Assembly (NCBI RefSeq): GCF_014197205.1
Contig: NZ_JACIFD010000011.1
Span: 1 to 62,297, forward strand
Direction: 5' to 3'
DNA length: 62,297 bases
Source: Canibacter oris
GTDB lineage: Bacteria > Actinomycetota > Actinomycetes > Actinomycetales > Microbacteriaceae
Shown: positions 44,216 to 53,062 of the stretch, one piece after another
Layout: each line of letters begins with the position of its first letter
Position numbering within the stretch: position 1 is the first letter of the stretch
The notes under the pieces: generated by a model
Databases searched by the model: none
Told to the model about the DNA's origin: nothing
The model's input: only the letters and a program-made list of their open reading frames with translations
Position numbers and translations under genes: made by a program

Positions 44216-45585
44216 AATTCAATCATCCCGGTCTCAGGGGTGCTATAGATAGTGACTCCCAGTAGATTCTCAACGGCTTTTACCAGGTAATCTGGATCAT
44301 CAACCCCGGTTTGCGCAGCTTGGTTAATGATCCCCAGCATCAAAGGGGTGTCTAAATCGTTGGCGAGGGCGGCACGCAGCTGCGCAACAACCTCGATTGC
44401 TGTTTGTGGATCGCTGCCCGGCTCCTTAAAGCCCGCCTCCCACAACGCGAGGCGCTGCTTTGCTGCGACAATATCCTGATCAAACCATTCCCAGCTGCTG
44501 CGGTAATGGTGGTTGAGCAACGCCAAGCGAATCTCGCTGCCACTGTATCCGGCGCGCAACAGCTTGTGCACAAACACCAGGTTGCCGCGCGATTTTGACA
44601 TTTTGTGCCCCTGATATGACACCAGCGCAACGTGCGAGTAAATGTGTGCGAGCGGTGTGTCGTAAAGCGCCGCAGCGTTTGCGGCCGAGAACTCGTGGTG
44701 TGGGAAGCGCAAATCTTCGCCGCCGCCCTGCACCGTAAAGGGGGTCCCCAAACACTGGGCTGCAATTACAGAGCACTCAATGTGCCAGCCAGGGCGTCCC
44801 TTACCTAGCACGGTCTCCCAGCTAGGTTCACCCTTGCGCTTGGCGCGCCACAGCAGTGGGTCAAGCGGGTGGTGTTTACCCTCTCGTGCCGGGTCTCCCC
44901 CGCGCAGCTCGCTGAGTCGGAGATACTCCTCAGGCAGCAGCTTGATCACGTCGCCGAGCTGCCATACACCAGCTGCGCTTACCGCCTGATGGTCAAAATA
45001 AATATCGTATTTTGTTGTCGCTGGAGCGTCCGGCGCCGGTGATGTCGTGGTTGCGGCAGCGGAGCCTTGGCTTTCCCCGGCAGGTGGCGCCGCAGCCACT
45101 GCCTCTGGCGGGACATCGTGGACCGGGAGTCGGTATGCAAAACCTTTGTCAAGCAGTGTCTGCACCGCGGCAGCGATCTCCGTAATTTGCTCAGTAACCG
45201 GGACATAGTGCTGCGGGGGCAGCATTGCTAGGCTGTGCATATCGCTGCGAAACAGCGCAATTTGCTCTGCCGCGAGGTCGCGCCATTTCACCTTCGTTGC
45301 CTGTGCTCGTTCCAACAGTGGATCGTCTACGTCAGTGATGTTCTGTGCGTAAACCACGTCTACCCCGGCATCCAGCCAGGCTCGCTGCATCAGATCGAAA
45401 GTGAGATAGGTGAAAGCGTGCCCCAGATGAGTTGCGTCGTACGGGGTGATACCGCACACATACAGTGTAGCCTTGTTGTCTTGCAACGGCGCATGCTCAA
45501 AACGTGCGGTGGCGCTGTTGTAAAAGCGCGGCATGATTCCCTCGGAGCCGAGGCTATGAAAACGTGGTTCAGACCAGGTGCGCAT
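44212..45585 (-). CDS. mshC: Mycothiol synthase step: Cys:GlcN-Ins ligase MshC
   Basis: MshC ligates cysteine to glucosaminyl-inositol in mycothiol synthesis, the main low-molecular-weight thiol of actinobacteria. It is related to cysteinyl-tRNA synthetase. YVCGITPYDATHLGHAFTYL (C44, a zinc ligand) is a hallmark that separates it from CysS. GWHIECSVIA, FPHHEFSAANA and the HKMSKS loop are present. The 457-residue length is above the usual roughly 412 because of an Ala/Pro/Thr-rich insertion at about residues 157-191. ATG at 45585 follows a weak AGGGATG. Confidence 0.93.
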   Translation of the reverse strand: MRTWSEPRFHSLGSEGIMPRFYNSATARFEHAPLQDNKATLYVCGITPYDATHLGHAFTYLTFDLMQRAWLDAGVDVVYAQNITDVDDPLLERAQATKVKWRDLAAEQIALFRSDMHSLAMLPPQHYVPVTEQITEIAAAVQTLLDKGFAYRLPVHDVPPEAVAAAPPAGESQGSAAATTTSPAPDAPATTKYDIYFDHQAVSAAGVWQLGDVIKLLPEEYLRLSELRGGDPAREGKHHPLDPLLWRAKRKGEPSWETVLGKGRPGWHIECSVIAAQCLGTPFTVQGGGEDLRFPHHEFSAANAAALYDTPLAHIYSHVALVSYQGHKMSKSRGNLVFVHKLLRAGYSGSEIRLALLNHHYRSSWEWFDQDIVAAKQRLALWEAGFKEPGSDPQTAIEVVAQLRAALANDLDTPLMLGIINQAAQTGVDDPDYLVKAVENLLGVTIYSTPETGMIEL

Positions 45586-45587
45586 AT

Positions 45588-46493
45588 TTATAGCATCCCT
45601 CCCCAAACGGCCAAGTGCGGTGCTACAAGACCCGCGCTGCTAGCTGACAGCGCAGTCGCGTTCGCCGCGCTGTTAGGCTCCAGTAAGCCCGTCGCCACAG
45701 CCATCAGCAGCACTGTGCCCAAGACAATACGGTAAATCACGAACGGTAGGAAACTGCGAGTTGTAATAAAGTGCATAAACCACTTGATGATTGCAATTGC
45801 TACTAAGAAAGCCACAACGGTCGCCACCAGTGTCGGCACCGGATACACTGTCTCAGCTGCGGTGAAGCTCTTTACGAGCTTGTAACCGCCGGAACCAATG
45901 ACCGCCGGAATTGCCAGCAGAAAGCTGTAACGCGCAGCTGCTTCGCGGCTGTATCCCATTAGCAGGCCAGCGGTAATCGTGCCCCCAGAGCGCGAAACTC
46001 CGGGAATTAAAGCCAGCGCCTGAGCGAGGCCGTAAAGCACACCGTCTCGTGCGTTCAAATCGTTCAGTTGCCGCTGCTTAGAGCTAACTCTATCAGCCCA
46101 CCCCAGAAGCAAGCCGAAGCCAATTAGAGTGAGCCCCACGAACCACAGAGAGCGCAGCGTAGAGTCGATAAGATCCTCGAAAAGTAACCCGCAGACCACG
46201 ATGGGTAGCGAGCCGAGGATGATCCACCACCCCATCTTCGCATCAGCGTCATTGCGCGGCAATTTCCCGACCAGCGCCAGCGCCCAGTGCTTGATAATGC
46301 GGACGATATCTCGCCTGAAGAAGACCACAACCGCAGCCTCGGTGCCGAGCTGTGTAATCGCGGTGAAAGCGCTTCCGGCGTCACCGATGCCGAGTAGCTC
46401 ACTTGCAACTCGCAGGTGCGCGCTCGAAGAGATCGGGAGGAACTCTGTCAAGCCCTGCACAATGCCGAGGATAATCGCTTCGAAAATATTCAT
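45588..46493 (-). CDS. uppP: Undecaprenyl-diphosphatase
   Basis: UppP (BacA) recycles undecaprenyl diphosphate, the lipid carrier for peptidoglycan and surface glycan. The 301-residue protein has the two active-site motifs [19 protein letters not shown] (about 13-31) and [20 protein letters not shown] (about 157-176) and seven to eight membrane helices. ATG at 46493 is preferred over an upstream frame; AGAGAGCAATTG precedes it. The C terminus carries a roughly 30-residue Ala/Ser-rich tail beyond the last helix. It precedes mshC by 2 nt. Confidence 0.94.
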   Translation of the reverse strand: MNIFEAIILGIVQGLTEFLPISSSAHLRVASELLGIGDAGSAFTAITQLGTEAAVVVFFRRDIVRIIKHWALALVGKLPRNDADAKMGWWIILGSLPIVVCGLLFEDLIDSTLRSLWFVGLTLIGFGLLLGWADRVSSKQRQLNDLNARDGVLYGLAQALALIPGVSRSGGTITAGLLMGYSREAAARYSFLLAIPAVIGSGGYKLVKSFTAAETVYPVPTLVATVVAFLVAIAIIKWFMHFITTRSFLPFVIYRIVLGTVLLMAVATGLLEPNSAANATALSASSAGLVAPHLAVWGGML

Positions 46494-46541
46494 CAATTGC
46501 TCTCTGTCGCTGCTAGTCTCTTTAACACTACCGGGCAATGC

Positions 46542-47918
46542 TTAGAAAGTACGCAGCAGATCTGTCAGCACCTGATGCCCGAAGTCTAGCGCCTGCAGCG
46601 GAACCCGCTCATCAACGCCGTGGAACATGGCCGGGAAATCAAGCTCAGGTGGTAGCAGCAGCGGCGCGAAGCCGTAGCCGATGATGCCCAGTGCGCTGAG
46701 TGCTTTGTTATCAGTGCCACCACTGAGCAGATAAGGCAATACCACCGCTTCCGGGTCAAACTTTTTAAGGCTTGCGATCATCGCGTCAACGGCTTCACCA
46801 GCGAACTCAGTCTCTAGACCGACCGCCTGCACCAGCGGCTCCATCTCGATTTCTGGGCCCAGAATCTCCGCTACCTGCCTCATAGTCTCCTCTTGTTTCT
46901 CAGGCAGAGTGCGCACATCAATAATCGCGGTTGCGGTGTCTGGAATCACGTTTTGCATATAGCCGGCATCGATAACTGTGGGGTTGCTTGTGGCGCACAG
47001 GCTCGGCTGCAAAAAGCCGGCAGCGGTGCCCGTCTGCGCCAGAATCTCTTCCGGGGTGCCGCTGGTTCCGGTGAGCTCGCTAACTGCCTGCAGCAGCGCG
47101 GTGGTTGTAGCCCCGAGCTCAATTGGCCACTTGTGGTTGCCGAGCCGAGTCAGTGCTGCACTCAGCTTAACCAGTGGATTGTCAGTTGCTACTCGGCTGC
47201 CGTGTTCCGCAACGCCGCGTGCGGTCAGACGCATCCAGTTTGCGGTTTTTTCTCCAGTTTGCAGCAGGTAAGCGCGTTTGTCCCCAAGGTAAATCGAATA
47301 CCCCCCAACCTCGCTGATGGCATATTTGGCACCGGCAAAAACCTCCGGGTGATGCCGCACCATCCACTCGCTGCCGTAAACTCCACCGTTTTCCTCATCG
47401 GCAAAGAAGACCAGGGTGAGATTACGGCGCGGTTTTTCTCCGGCGCGTAAAATTTCTGCTACCGCGGTTAGCATCATCGCGTCCATGTCTTTCATGTCAA
47501 CCGCGCCGCGCCCCCACAGCATGCCATTTTTAATAACTCCCGCGAAGGGATCAACCGACCAGTTCTTCGGGTCTGCCGGCACCACATCCAGATGTCCGTG
47601 TAGTACTAACCCCGGCAGCTGCGGATCCGCCCCTGCAATCTGCGCGACCACAGTGGCGCGCCCGGGTGCTGCCTCATAAATCTCTGCTGCCACCCCGAGC
47701 TCGGCGAGATACTGCACCACCCACTCTGCGGCGGGACGCTCTGGGTTGGCATTGCCCTGCCCCCGGTTAGTGGTGTCAAACTGAATCAGGCGCTGCGCTA
47801 TTTTCACGGTCTCGCTAAGCCTGATGTCGTTTTGGCTGTGCGCTGTGTTGCTGTTATTCGGCTCGCTAGAGCTATCGTTGTGTTCGGCGCTGCTGTTAGA
47901 AAATGCTGGGGTATTCAC
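46542..47918 (-). CDS. M20 family metallopeptidase (dipeptidase/deacylase)
   Basis: This 458-residue M20 enzyme binds two zinc ions through VLHGHLDVVPA (His and Asp), WGRGAVDMKDMDAM (bridging Asp) and FFADEENGGVYGSEW (Glu pair). A dimerisation domain and the C-terminal SGGTDNKALSALGI and GVDERVPLQALDFG complete it. Likely substrates are dipeptides or N-acyl amino acids. The N-terminal roughly 30 residues are Asn/Ser-rich and atypical. The start is GTG, and the true start may be further in. It is divergent from the Nudix gene. Confidence 0.88.
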   Translation of the reverse strand: MNTPAFSNSSAEHNDSSSEPNNSNTAHSQNDIRLSETVKIAQRLIQFDTTNRGQGNANPERPAAEWVVQYLAELGVAAEIYEAAPGRATVVAQIAGADPQLPGLVLHGHLDVVPADPKNWSVDPFAGVIKNGMLWGRGAVDMKDMDAMMLTAVAEILRAGEKPRRNLTLVFFADEENGGVYGSEWMVRHHPEVFAGAKYAISEVGGYSIYLGDKRAYLLQTGEKTANWMRLTARGVAEHGSRVATDNPLVKLSAALTRLGNHKWPIELGATTTALLQAVSELTGTSGTPEEILAQTGTAAGFLQPSLCATSNPTVIDAGYMQNVIPDTATAIIDVRTLPEKQEETMRQVAEILGPEIEMEPLVQAVGLETEFAGEAVDAMIASLKKFDPEAVVLPYLLSGGTDNKALSALGIIGYGFAPLLLPPELDFPAMFHGVDERVPLQALDFGHQVLTDLLRTF

Positions 47919-47971
47919 AAAACTATTTTAAGCTGTACGGCGTGCGGTTGCAGCTTAGTACACTTAATGCT

Positions 47972-48397
47972 GTGGATAATCAGGAAATTATTGTTGCCGC
48001 GGTGATTCTTGAGAACGCTGCCGGGCAGGTGCTGCACGTAAAGAAAAAAGACACCACAGTTTTTATGCTACCGGGAGGCAAGCCGGAGCCGGGTGAAACC
48101 ATGGCTGAGTGTGCTGTTAGAGAGGTGCGCGAAGAACTTCGGCTGCATTTGGATGCGCAGCAACTAAAGCACTTTGGAACTTTCACCGCCGCTGCGGCAA
48201 ACGAGGCTGGTGCCCAGGTTGTTGCTACTGTGTTTCAGGAGTTGCAGCAACTAGCGGCAACGCCATCTCCGGCTGCTGAAATTGTGGATGTTGCGTGGAT
48301 CGCGCCAGACACTTCTCGCCATGACATTGCGCCGCTAAACACAGAGCATATTTTTCCGCGCTTAATCCGACACGCTAACTCTGATTGTGAGTTTTAA
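47972..48397 (+). CDS. Nudix hydrolase
   Basis: This roughly 141-residue Nudix protein has the box GGKPEPGETMAECAVREVRE followed by EL, with the terminal Gly replaced by Arg. It probably hydrolyses a nucleoside diphosphate-X compound; its substrate is unknown. The GTG at 47972 is preferred, since a TACACT box 7 nt upstream fits leaderless transcription. An ATG at 47903 would overlap the divergent M20 gene. It is followed directly by tRNA-Leu after 44 nt. Confidence 0.83.
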   Translation: MDNQEIIVAAVILENAAGQVLHVKKKDTTVFMLPGGKPEPGETMAECAVREVREELRLHLDAQQLKHFGTFTAAAANEAGAQVVATVFQELQQLAATPSPAAEIVDVAWIAPDTSRHDIAPLNTEHIFPRLIRHANSDCEF

Positions 48398-48441
48398 GAA
48401 ACTGTGATAAATTTTTATCTGTTGTCCGTTAAGACAATTTT

Positions 48442-48528
48442 GCGCGGGTGGCGGAATAGGTAGACGCGCTAGCTTGAGGTGCTAGTGTCCGCATTTAGGA
48501 CGTGGGGGTTCAAGTCCCCCCTCGCGCA
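48442..48528 (+). tRNA. tRNA-Leu (GAG)
   Basis: It folds as a class II tRNA. The acceptor stem GCGCGGG pairs with CTCGCGC (one G-T), with A as discriminator. The anticodon stem CTAGC/GCTAG encloses TTGAGGT with anticodon GAG. A long variable arm (GTCC/GGAC) and the T-arm GGGGG-TTCAAGT-CCCCC are present. CCA is not encoded. It reads CUC and CUU. Confidence 0.96.
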
Positions 48529-48531
48529 CAG

Positions 48532-48565
48532 AGCAGGTGAAAATGCTAAGGCGTTTTCACCTGCT
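48532..48565 (+). terminator. 12-bp stem-loop after tRNA-Leu
   Basis: AGCAGGTGAAAA (48532-48543) pairs perfectly with its complement at 48554-48565. The hairpin lies just after the tRNA and 25 nt before the glycosyltransferase start. A T-rich part is inside the stem, not after it. It could be a processing or termination hairpin. Confidence 0.6.
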
Positions 48566-48590
48566 AAATTTATAGCTAAAGGAGTTTCTC

Positions 48591-49592
48591 ATGGTAGCTA
48601 AAAAACCGCGTACGTCGATTATTATGCCGGTGTATAACACTTCAGAATTTGTTATTCAGTGCATCGACTCGGTGCTTGCCCAGACTGATACCGACTGGGA
48701 AGTTATTATCGTAAATGACGTTTCCACTGATAACTCCGCTGAAATTGTGCAAAACTACCTGGCAGAGCTAAACGATGAGCGTTTCACCTACATTGATCAC
48801 GAGGTTAACCAGGGGTTGTCTGGGGCGCGTAACACGGCGTTAAAGTATGCGCAGGGTGATTGGATTTCATTCCTTGATTCCGATGATTCTTTTGAGCCGC
48901 AGTTTTTGGAGCAACTGCATCAACTCGCTGAGGTCAGCGGCGCTGAGATTGTAACCTGTGCGCACAAACTAATCAGCTTAGACGGTGAAGAGACCTATCG
49001 GGCTTGGCCTTTCCCGGAAAATGCCACCGGTAAAGAAGCAGCCGTGCAGCTACTCTTTGACAAGATTTCCCCTTATGTGTGGGATAAACTCTTCCGTGTT
49101 GAAATTATTCGACAGGTGCGTTTTGATAATAAGGTGCACCGCGCAGAGGATGCGCTTTACACCTTCCAAACGCTGGCGCGCGCCGCTAAGTTCGCGTCGA
49201 TTAAAACCCCGCTTTACCGTTACCAAGTAGATCCGAAGAGCCTGACCTGGGGCAACATGGTGGAGGTTACTGAGAGCGATCATTTGGTTGCCGCTTTTAA
49301 TGGTTTTGCGCAGGATCTGGTGCAGGGCACTCCGAACCTTGCAGCGGCGTTGTCTTCTGCTAAGGTGCTCACCTATGTTAATAACTCGCAGCAGGCGATG
49401 GTCGCGGGTAAAGAACGGGCTGCCCTGACAATCAAGGAGTGTCGCAAACGGCTCAGCTGGGCTGATATTTTTAGGATTGTGAAGTTTAAGCCGGCGCTGG
49501 CAGTCGCGGCAACCGCGCTAATGTTAGCGCCGGGACTGTATCGAAAAGTTTACTACCGCTACATTAGCCGTAAATACGGGATTAAAGCGTGA
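48591..49592 (+). CDS. Family 2 glycosyltransferase
   Basis: This 333-residue GT-A glycosyltransferase has the N-terminal TSIIMPVYNTSEF, VNDVSTDNSAE (nucleotide-sugar Asp) and the DXD-like FLDSDDSFEPQF near residue 100. An ED-type catalytic segment, RAEDALYTFQTL, follows near residue 190. It probably adds a sugar to a lipid-linked or surface glycan; donor and acceptor are unknown. A C-terminal hydrophobic/basic stretch may bind the membrane. AAAGGAG precedes the ATG. It overlaps the acyltransferase start by 4 nt. Confidence 0.88.
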   Translation: MVAKKPRTSIIMPVYNTSEFVIQCIDSVLAQTDTDWEVIIVNDVSTDNSAEIVQNYLAELNDERFTYIDHEVNQGLSGARNTALKYAQGDWISFLDSDDSFEPQFLEQLHQLAEVSGAEIVTCAHKLISLDGEETYRAWPFPENATGKEAAVQLLFDKISPYVWDKLFRVEIIRQVRFDNKVHRAEDALYTFQTLARAAKFASIKTPLYRYQVDPKSLTWGNMVEVTESDHLVAAFNGFAQDLVQGTPNLAAALSSAKVLTYVNNSQQAMVAGKERAALTIKECRKRLSWADIFRIVKFKPALAVAATALMLAPGLYRKVYYRYISRKYGIKA

Positions 49593-50665
49593 CACAGCTA
49601 ACTAACGCCACCCCAGCAACCACCGTTAAACGCCCGCGGGCGCTGTACGTCGACGTGTTAAACGTCATCGCAATTTTCGGGGTGGTGTTTTTGCATGTGC
49701 GCGCCAACTACTGGCACCCGTCCGACACTCCACGGTGGTGGGCAGAAAATGTGTTGAGCGCTGTTTTCGCGATTGCGGTGCCGATTTTCTTCATGAACAG
49801 CGGCCGGAACCTGCTGGGCTTTTTGCGCCGCGACAGCATCCCCACTTTCTTCCGCAAACGCCTCCTGAAAGTTGTGGTCCCCTATGTGGTGTGGGGGCAG
49901 CTGTATCTGTTGTTTCACGCTTTTGTGTTGCACCGCTCCGACTATAATCTGCAGCGGATCGGCGCGACAATTTTCGGTGGCAGCGGCGAGGTCGCAACCT
50001 TCTGGTATCTCGAAGCAACCATCGGCATCTACCTGATTATTCCCGTGCTTGCACTGGCACTTGCAGGCGCTGAAAAGCTGGGGCTGTGCCCTGTCAAAGT
50101 AGTGGCTGCGCTCACTGCATTAGCGTTTTTCAGTGCTGCCCTGGTGCCGCTTATCAGAGGCTACTTTCCTGGTTTTATGCCGGATTTGGAAATTCCGCTC
50201 AGCGGTTACGTGCTGTACTTTCTGCTGGGATACCTCATCACCAACATTGAGCTTTCCCGCATGAAGCGCTGGGTGATTTATGCGTTGGGTGCCGTCGGAC
50301 TCGCCAGCTTTATCTTCGTTGCGGGCGGTTATATGCTGCGGCATGATGCACACGCTGATTTGTGGAACGGTTATCTCTCCGTCGGCACCGTGTTTTTTGC
50401 TGCAGCCGTTTACGTCGCGGCGCACAACACCGACTGGAGTTTTATGCCGCAGCGGATCGCTAGCCTTTTCACAAAACTCTCCGGTCTGACATTCGGAGTG
50501 TTCCTGATTCACCTCATGTTGATTGATGTTTTGGCGCGGATCAGCCCAGCTAACAGTTTCCCGGAGGTGCTGTTGCGCACCGTTGTGGTGTGGGTTTTGT
50601 CGCTGCTAGCCGTGTGGCTGCTGCGCCTCATCAAGCCGATCCGCACCTGGGTGATCCCAGGCTAG
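49589..50665 (+). CDS. Acyltransferase family 3 (OafA/WecH-like) membrane protein
   Basis: This 358-residue protein has about ten membrane segments. The acyltransferase-3 hallmark is ALYVDVLNVIAIFGVVFLHVRANY near residue 18, with the conserved His. FMNSGRNLLGFLRR, FRKRLLKVVVPYVVWG and a final LTFGVFLIHLMLID segment also match. It probably O-acetylates or otherwise acylates a surface sugar. The start GTG overlaps the glycosyltransferase stop. Its last 60 nt overlap the convergent flippase-like gene. Confidence 0.87.
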   Translation: MTQLTNATPATTVKRPRALYVDVLNVIAIFGVVFLHVRANYWHPSDTPRWWAENVLSAVFAIAVPIFFMNSGRNLLGFLRRDSIPTFFRKRLLKVVVPYVVWGQLYLLFHAFVLHRSDYNLQRIGATIFGGSGEVATFWYLEATIGIYLIIPVLALALAGAEKLGLCPVKVVAALTALAFFSAALVPLIRGYFPGFMPDLEIPLSGYVLYFLLGYLITNIELSRMKRWVIYALGAVGLASFIFVAGGYMLRHDAHADLWNGYLSVGTVFFAAAVYVAAHNTDWSFMPQRIASLFTKLSGLTFGVFLIHLMLIDVLARISPANSFPEVLLRTVVVWVLSLLAVWLLRLIKPIRTWVIPG

Positions 50666-52012
50666 GCGGCGCATCCCCAGCAGGTGCAATAGCACTCCCG
50701 TGGCGGGGCCAAGAAACAGTGCAATAATCGTGCGCTCAATGAGCGGGAGCGGCACCAGGAAAACCAGGGCCGTTGTCGCCGCGGCAGCAATAATCCACCC
50801 CGCAGCATAGTAGGTGTGCCCGTTTAAGGCGAGGATCGCGGTTCCAGAAAGCACCAGCAACGCCATCACCGCAGATGCCGCGGTGAGAGCCGCAAGCACC
50901 CAGGGCTGCGCCACAGTGTGGTAGGCCGTTACAGCATCGTGCTTTGGCGGATAGATCAGCAGAAACAGGAAAGGGCCGACGAGCGCCGCGAGCAGCGCCC
51001 CCACCGCTCCCACCGCCGTCAGCGCGACTGCTGGGCGCATAAAAGCTTGCAGCGGGCGGTGTCGTTGTTTGAGGAAGGCAGCAATTGCAACGCCCTGAAA
51101 CGCCTGCAGCGGAATCATGATTGGAGAGCGGCAGATTGAAACCGCGAGAATCAGTGCTCCCAACACCAGAAATTGTTCGCTGTGAGCGGCAGCCTGCTCG
51201 CTAAAACGCAACACCAGTGGGAAGCCGGTCATCAAAACTGCGGATGCCGCAGACGACAGAATCGCAAACAGCATATTGTGCAGCAGGCGGGCGCTGTTGA
51301 CATCTGCGCGAGACAGCAACACGCGGCGGGTTGGAGCGTGCGTGAGAGCCAGCACGAGCCACAGTAAAACTGGAGAAACCACCGCGGCTTCTAGCGAAAT
51401 TAGCGAGCCCGCGAGGAACGTTACCAGCGCCATTGCCACCAGCCTCCAGACGGCTTCTCCACCGCCCAGGAAAGCGTACAGGAACCAGCTGTTACTGCCG
51501 GCTGCGGCGCCACTGGCCGCCGAGTGCACCGCGTAGAGTGCGACGCCAGTGACCAACAGCACTACGGTTGCGCCGGGCGCTGTGGTGGCAATCTGGCCCA
51601 CCCACAGTGGCGAGCTCAGTGCGATTAAAAGCGCCACCGCTCCCCCGATTGCCCCCGCTGTTAGAGCAACGGATGCCCCTCTGATTGCGGCTGCACTGCT
51701 GCCTGCTGCGGCGGGTGTGGCGGCGCTCATCGTAGTTGTAGCGTTCGTAGCAGTGGTAGCGCTCGGCGTAGCAGGTGCCAGGCGTGCGGCTCCCACAGCC
51801 CGGGTGGATTCAGAGGCGATGCCTGCGACAATCCCAAAAACGCCAAACAGCGCAGCCCAGAACAACAGAAACTCGGTGACCTGCGCTGCGGGCAGCGCAA
51901 AGTTTGCGATCCAGGTGGCAACAAAGGTGCTGAGCGCCGCCACAGCGGAACTAGCCAAAATTGCGATTTGTTCGCGTTTGGTAATGCGCTGGGCGGCGCT
52001 CTGTTCAGTCAT
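50606..52012 (-). CDS. Polysaccharide flippase-like multi-pass membrane protein
   Basis: This 468-residue protein has about twelve hydrophobic segments, resembling Wzx/MOP-type exporters: ILASSAVAALSTFVATWIAN at the start, CRSPIMIPLQAFQGVAIAAFLK near the middle and several late helices. A Ser/Thr/Ala-rich stretch near residues 80-110 is a variable loop. The context beside glycosyltransferases supports lipid-linked glycan transport, though sequence similarity is low. It is convergent with the acyltransferase, overlapping by 60 nt, and precedes nothing else on its strand. Confidence 0.65.
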   Translation of the reverse strand: MTEQSAAQRITKREQIAILASSAVAALSTFVATWIANFALPAAQVTEFLLFWAALFGVFGIVAGIASESTRAVGAARLAPATPSATTATNATTTMSAATPAAAGSSAAAIRGASVALTAGAIGGAVALLIALSSPLWVGQIATTAPGATVVLLVTGVALYAVHSAASGAAAGSNSWFLYAFLGGGEAVWRLVAMALVTFLAGSLISLEAAVVSPVLLWLVLALTHAPTRRVLLSRADVNSARLLHNMLFAILSSAASAVLMTGFPLVLRFSEQAAAHSEQFLVLGALILAVSICRSPIMIPLQAFQGVAIAAFLKQRHRPLQAFMRPAVALTAVGAVGALLAALVGPFLFLLIYPPKHDAVTAYHTVAQPWVLAALTAASAVMALLVLSGTAILALNGHTYYAAGWIIAAAATTALVFLVPLPLIERTIIALFLGPATGVLLHLLGMRRLAWDHPGADRLDEAQQPHG

Positions 52013-52019
52013 GCCTGTG

Positions 52020-52895
52020 TTACTTTACGGCATGCTTGGTGAGGTTTTTAACCCCCTGCCACTTCTTGGCGCGGGCCGCTTTTGGCAGCAGCGCTAGCGC
52101 GTGCAACCTGGAAGACACGTGTAGCTTCGCCACGCGTGCAGCGCGCTTCCAACCTTTTTGCTCCATTTCGCGGGCGATGGTGTAGAAGTATTCGCGCTCC
52201 TCCTTGAAGCGGCTGCCCTCAAGCGCGCGCCATGAAGAATCAGATGCGCTGTGGCGACGGTACATGAATGCCACGCGCTCATCGTAGAACAGAGCCCCGC
52301 CGCGCATCGCGACATCAAGCACGAGTGCCATGTCCTGCACCACATTCAGGCCGCCGCGGAAACCGATCTCCTGAATTGCAGACGCTCGCCACCCCAGTGA
52401 CGGGAAGTAGAGCCAGTCGCCGCGCAGAATTGACACCGCCAGTTCTTCCCCGGCCAGCACCCGGGTGGTGTTGGGGCGATAGTATGACTTCACCTTTTCT
52501 ACCAGGGTGTTTGACAGGCCATCACGCTCGTTAATCACCACGCAACCTGGCTGGAAAATCTGTGCCTCAGGGTGTGCGGCAGCGGCTTCTACCAGCCACT
52601 CAATGTAGTTAGGCAGCATCACATCGTCGGCGCCCATAACCGTCACCAGCTCATTCTCGACAAAGCTCAGTGCCTTGGTGTAGTTGCCGTTTGCGCCGAG
52701 GTTTTTTTCATTGCGCATATATGTAATACGTGAATCTTCGAGTGACTCAAACCAGCCTGGAATGCTGTCATCTGGGTAGCCGTCATCAACCACGATGAGA
52801 CGCCAATCTTGATAAGTTTGACCGATTACAGAGCGCACAGCCTGTTTCATAAAATCGACGTCACCATAGAAAGGAAACAGAATATCTACTGTCAT
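52020..52895 (-). CDS. Family 2 glycosyltransferase
   Basis: This 291-residue GT-A enzyme begins VDILFPFYGDVDFMKQAV and has VVDDGYPDDSI (donor Asp) and the metal site VMGADDVMLPNYIEWL. A later QDMALVLDVAMRGG region carries the likely catalytic acid. ATG at 52895 is favoured, because GGAG lies 5 nt before it. A GTG at 52901 overlaps that site. It is expressed with the flippase gene, 7 nt apart. It is divergent from the next glycosyltransferase gene, with a shared promoter gap at 52896-53062. Confidence 0.87.
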   Translation of the reverse strand: MTVDILFPFYGDVDFMKQAVRSVIGQTYQDWRLIVVDDGYPDDSIPGWFESLEDSRITYMRNEKNLGANGNYTKALSFVENELVTVMGADDVMLPNYIEWLVEAAAAHPEAQIFQPGCVVINERDGLSNTLVEKVKSYYRPNTTRVLAGEELAVSILRGDWLYFPSLGWRASAIQEIGFRGGLNVVQDMALVLDVAMRGGALFYDERVAFMYRRHSASDSSWRALEGSRFKEEREYFYTIAREMEQKGWKRAARVAKLHVSSRLHALALLPKAARAKKWQGVKNLTKHAVK

Positions 52896-53062
52896 GTTCA
52901 CTCCAAGTCAGGTTATTGTTCTGTAAAAAGATTAACAGCACTCTGGTTAAAATCTGCTGTCACCCACAGTCGCCGAGGAAATATCTTACTTCTTGCGGTG
53001 GCTGCTGCTTGTGTTCAGTGTTTAACAGGTAAAATTGCTGTGATAAGTTATCTGGATACGGG

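Noticed and set aside
44212-45585. Cysteinyl-tRNA synthetase (CysS) reading of mshC
   Set aside because: The CGITPYDATHLGHAF signature and the local context with uppP and trmI are those of MshC.
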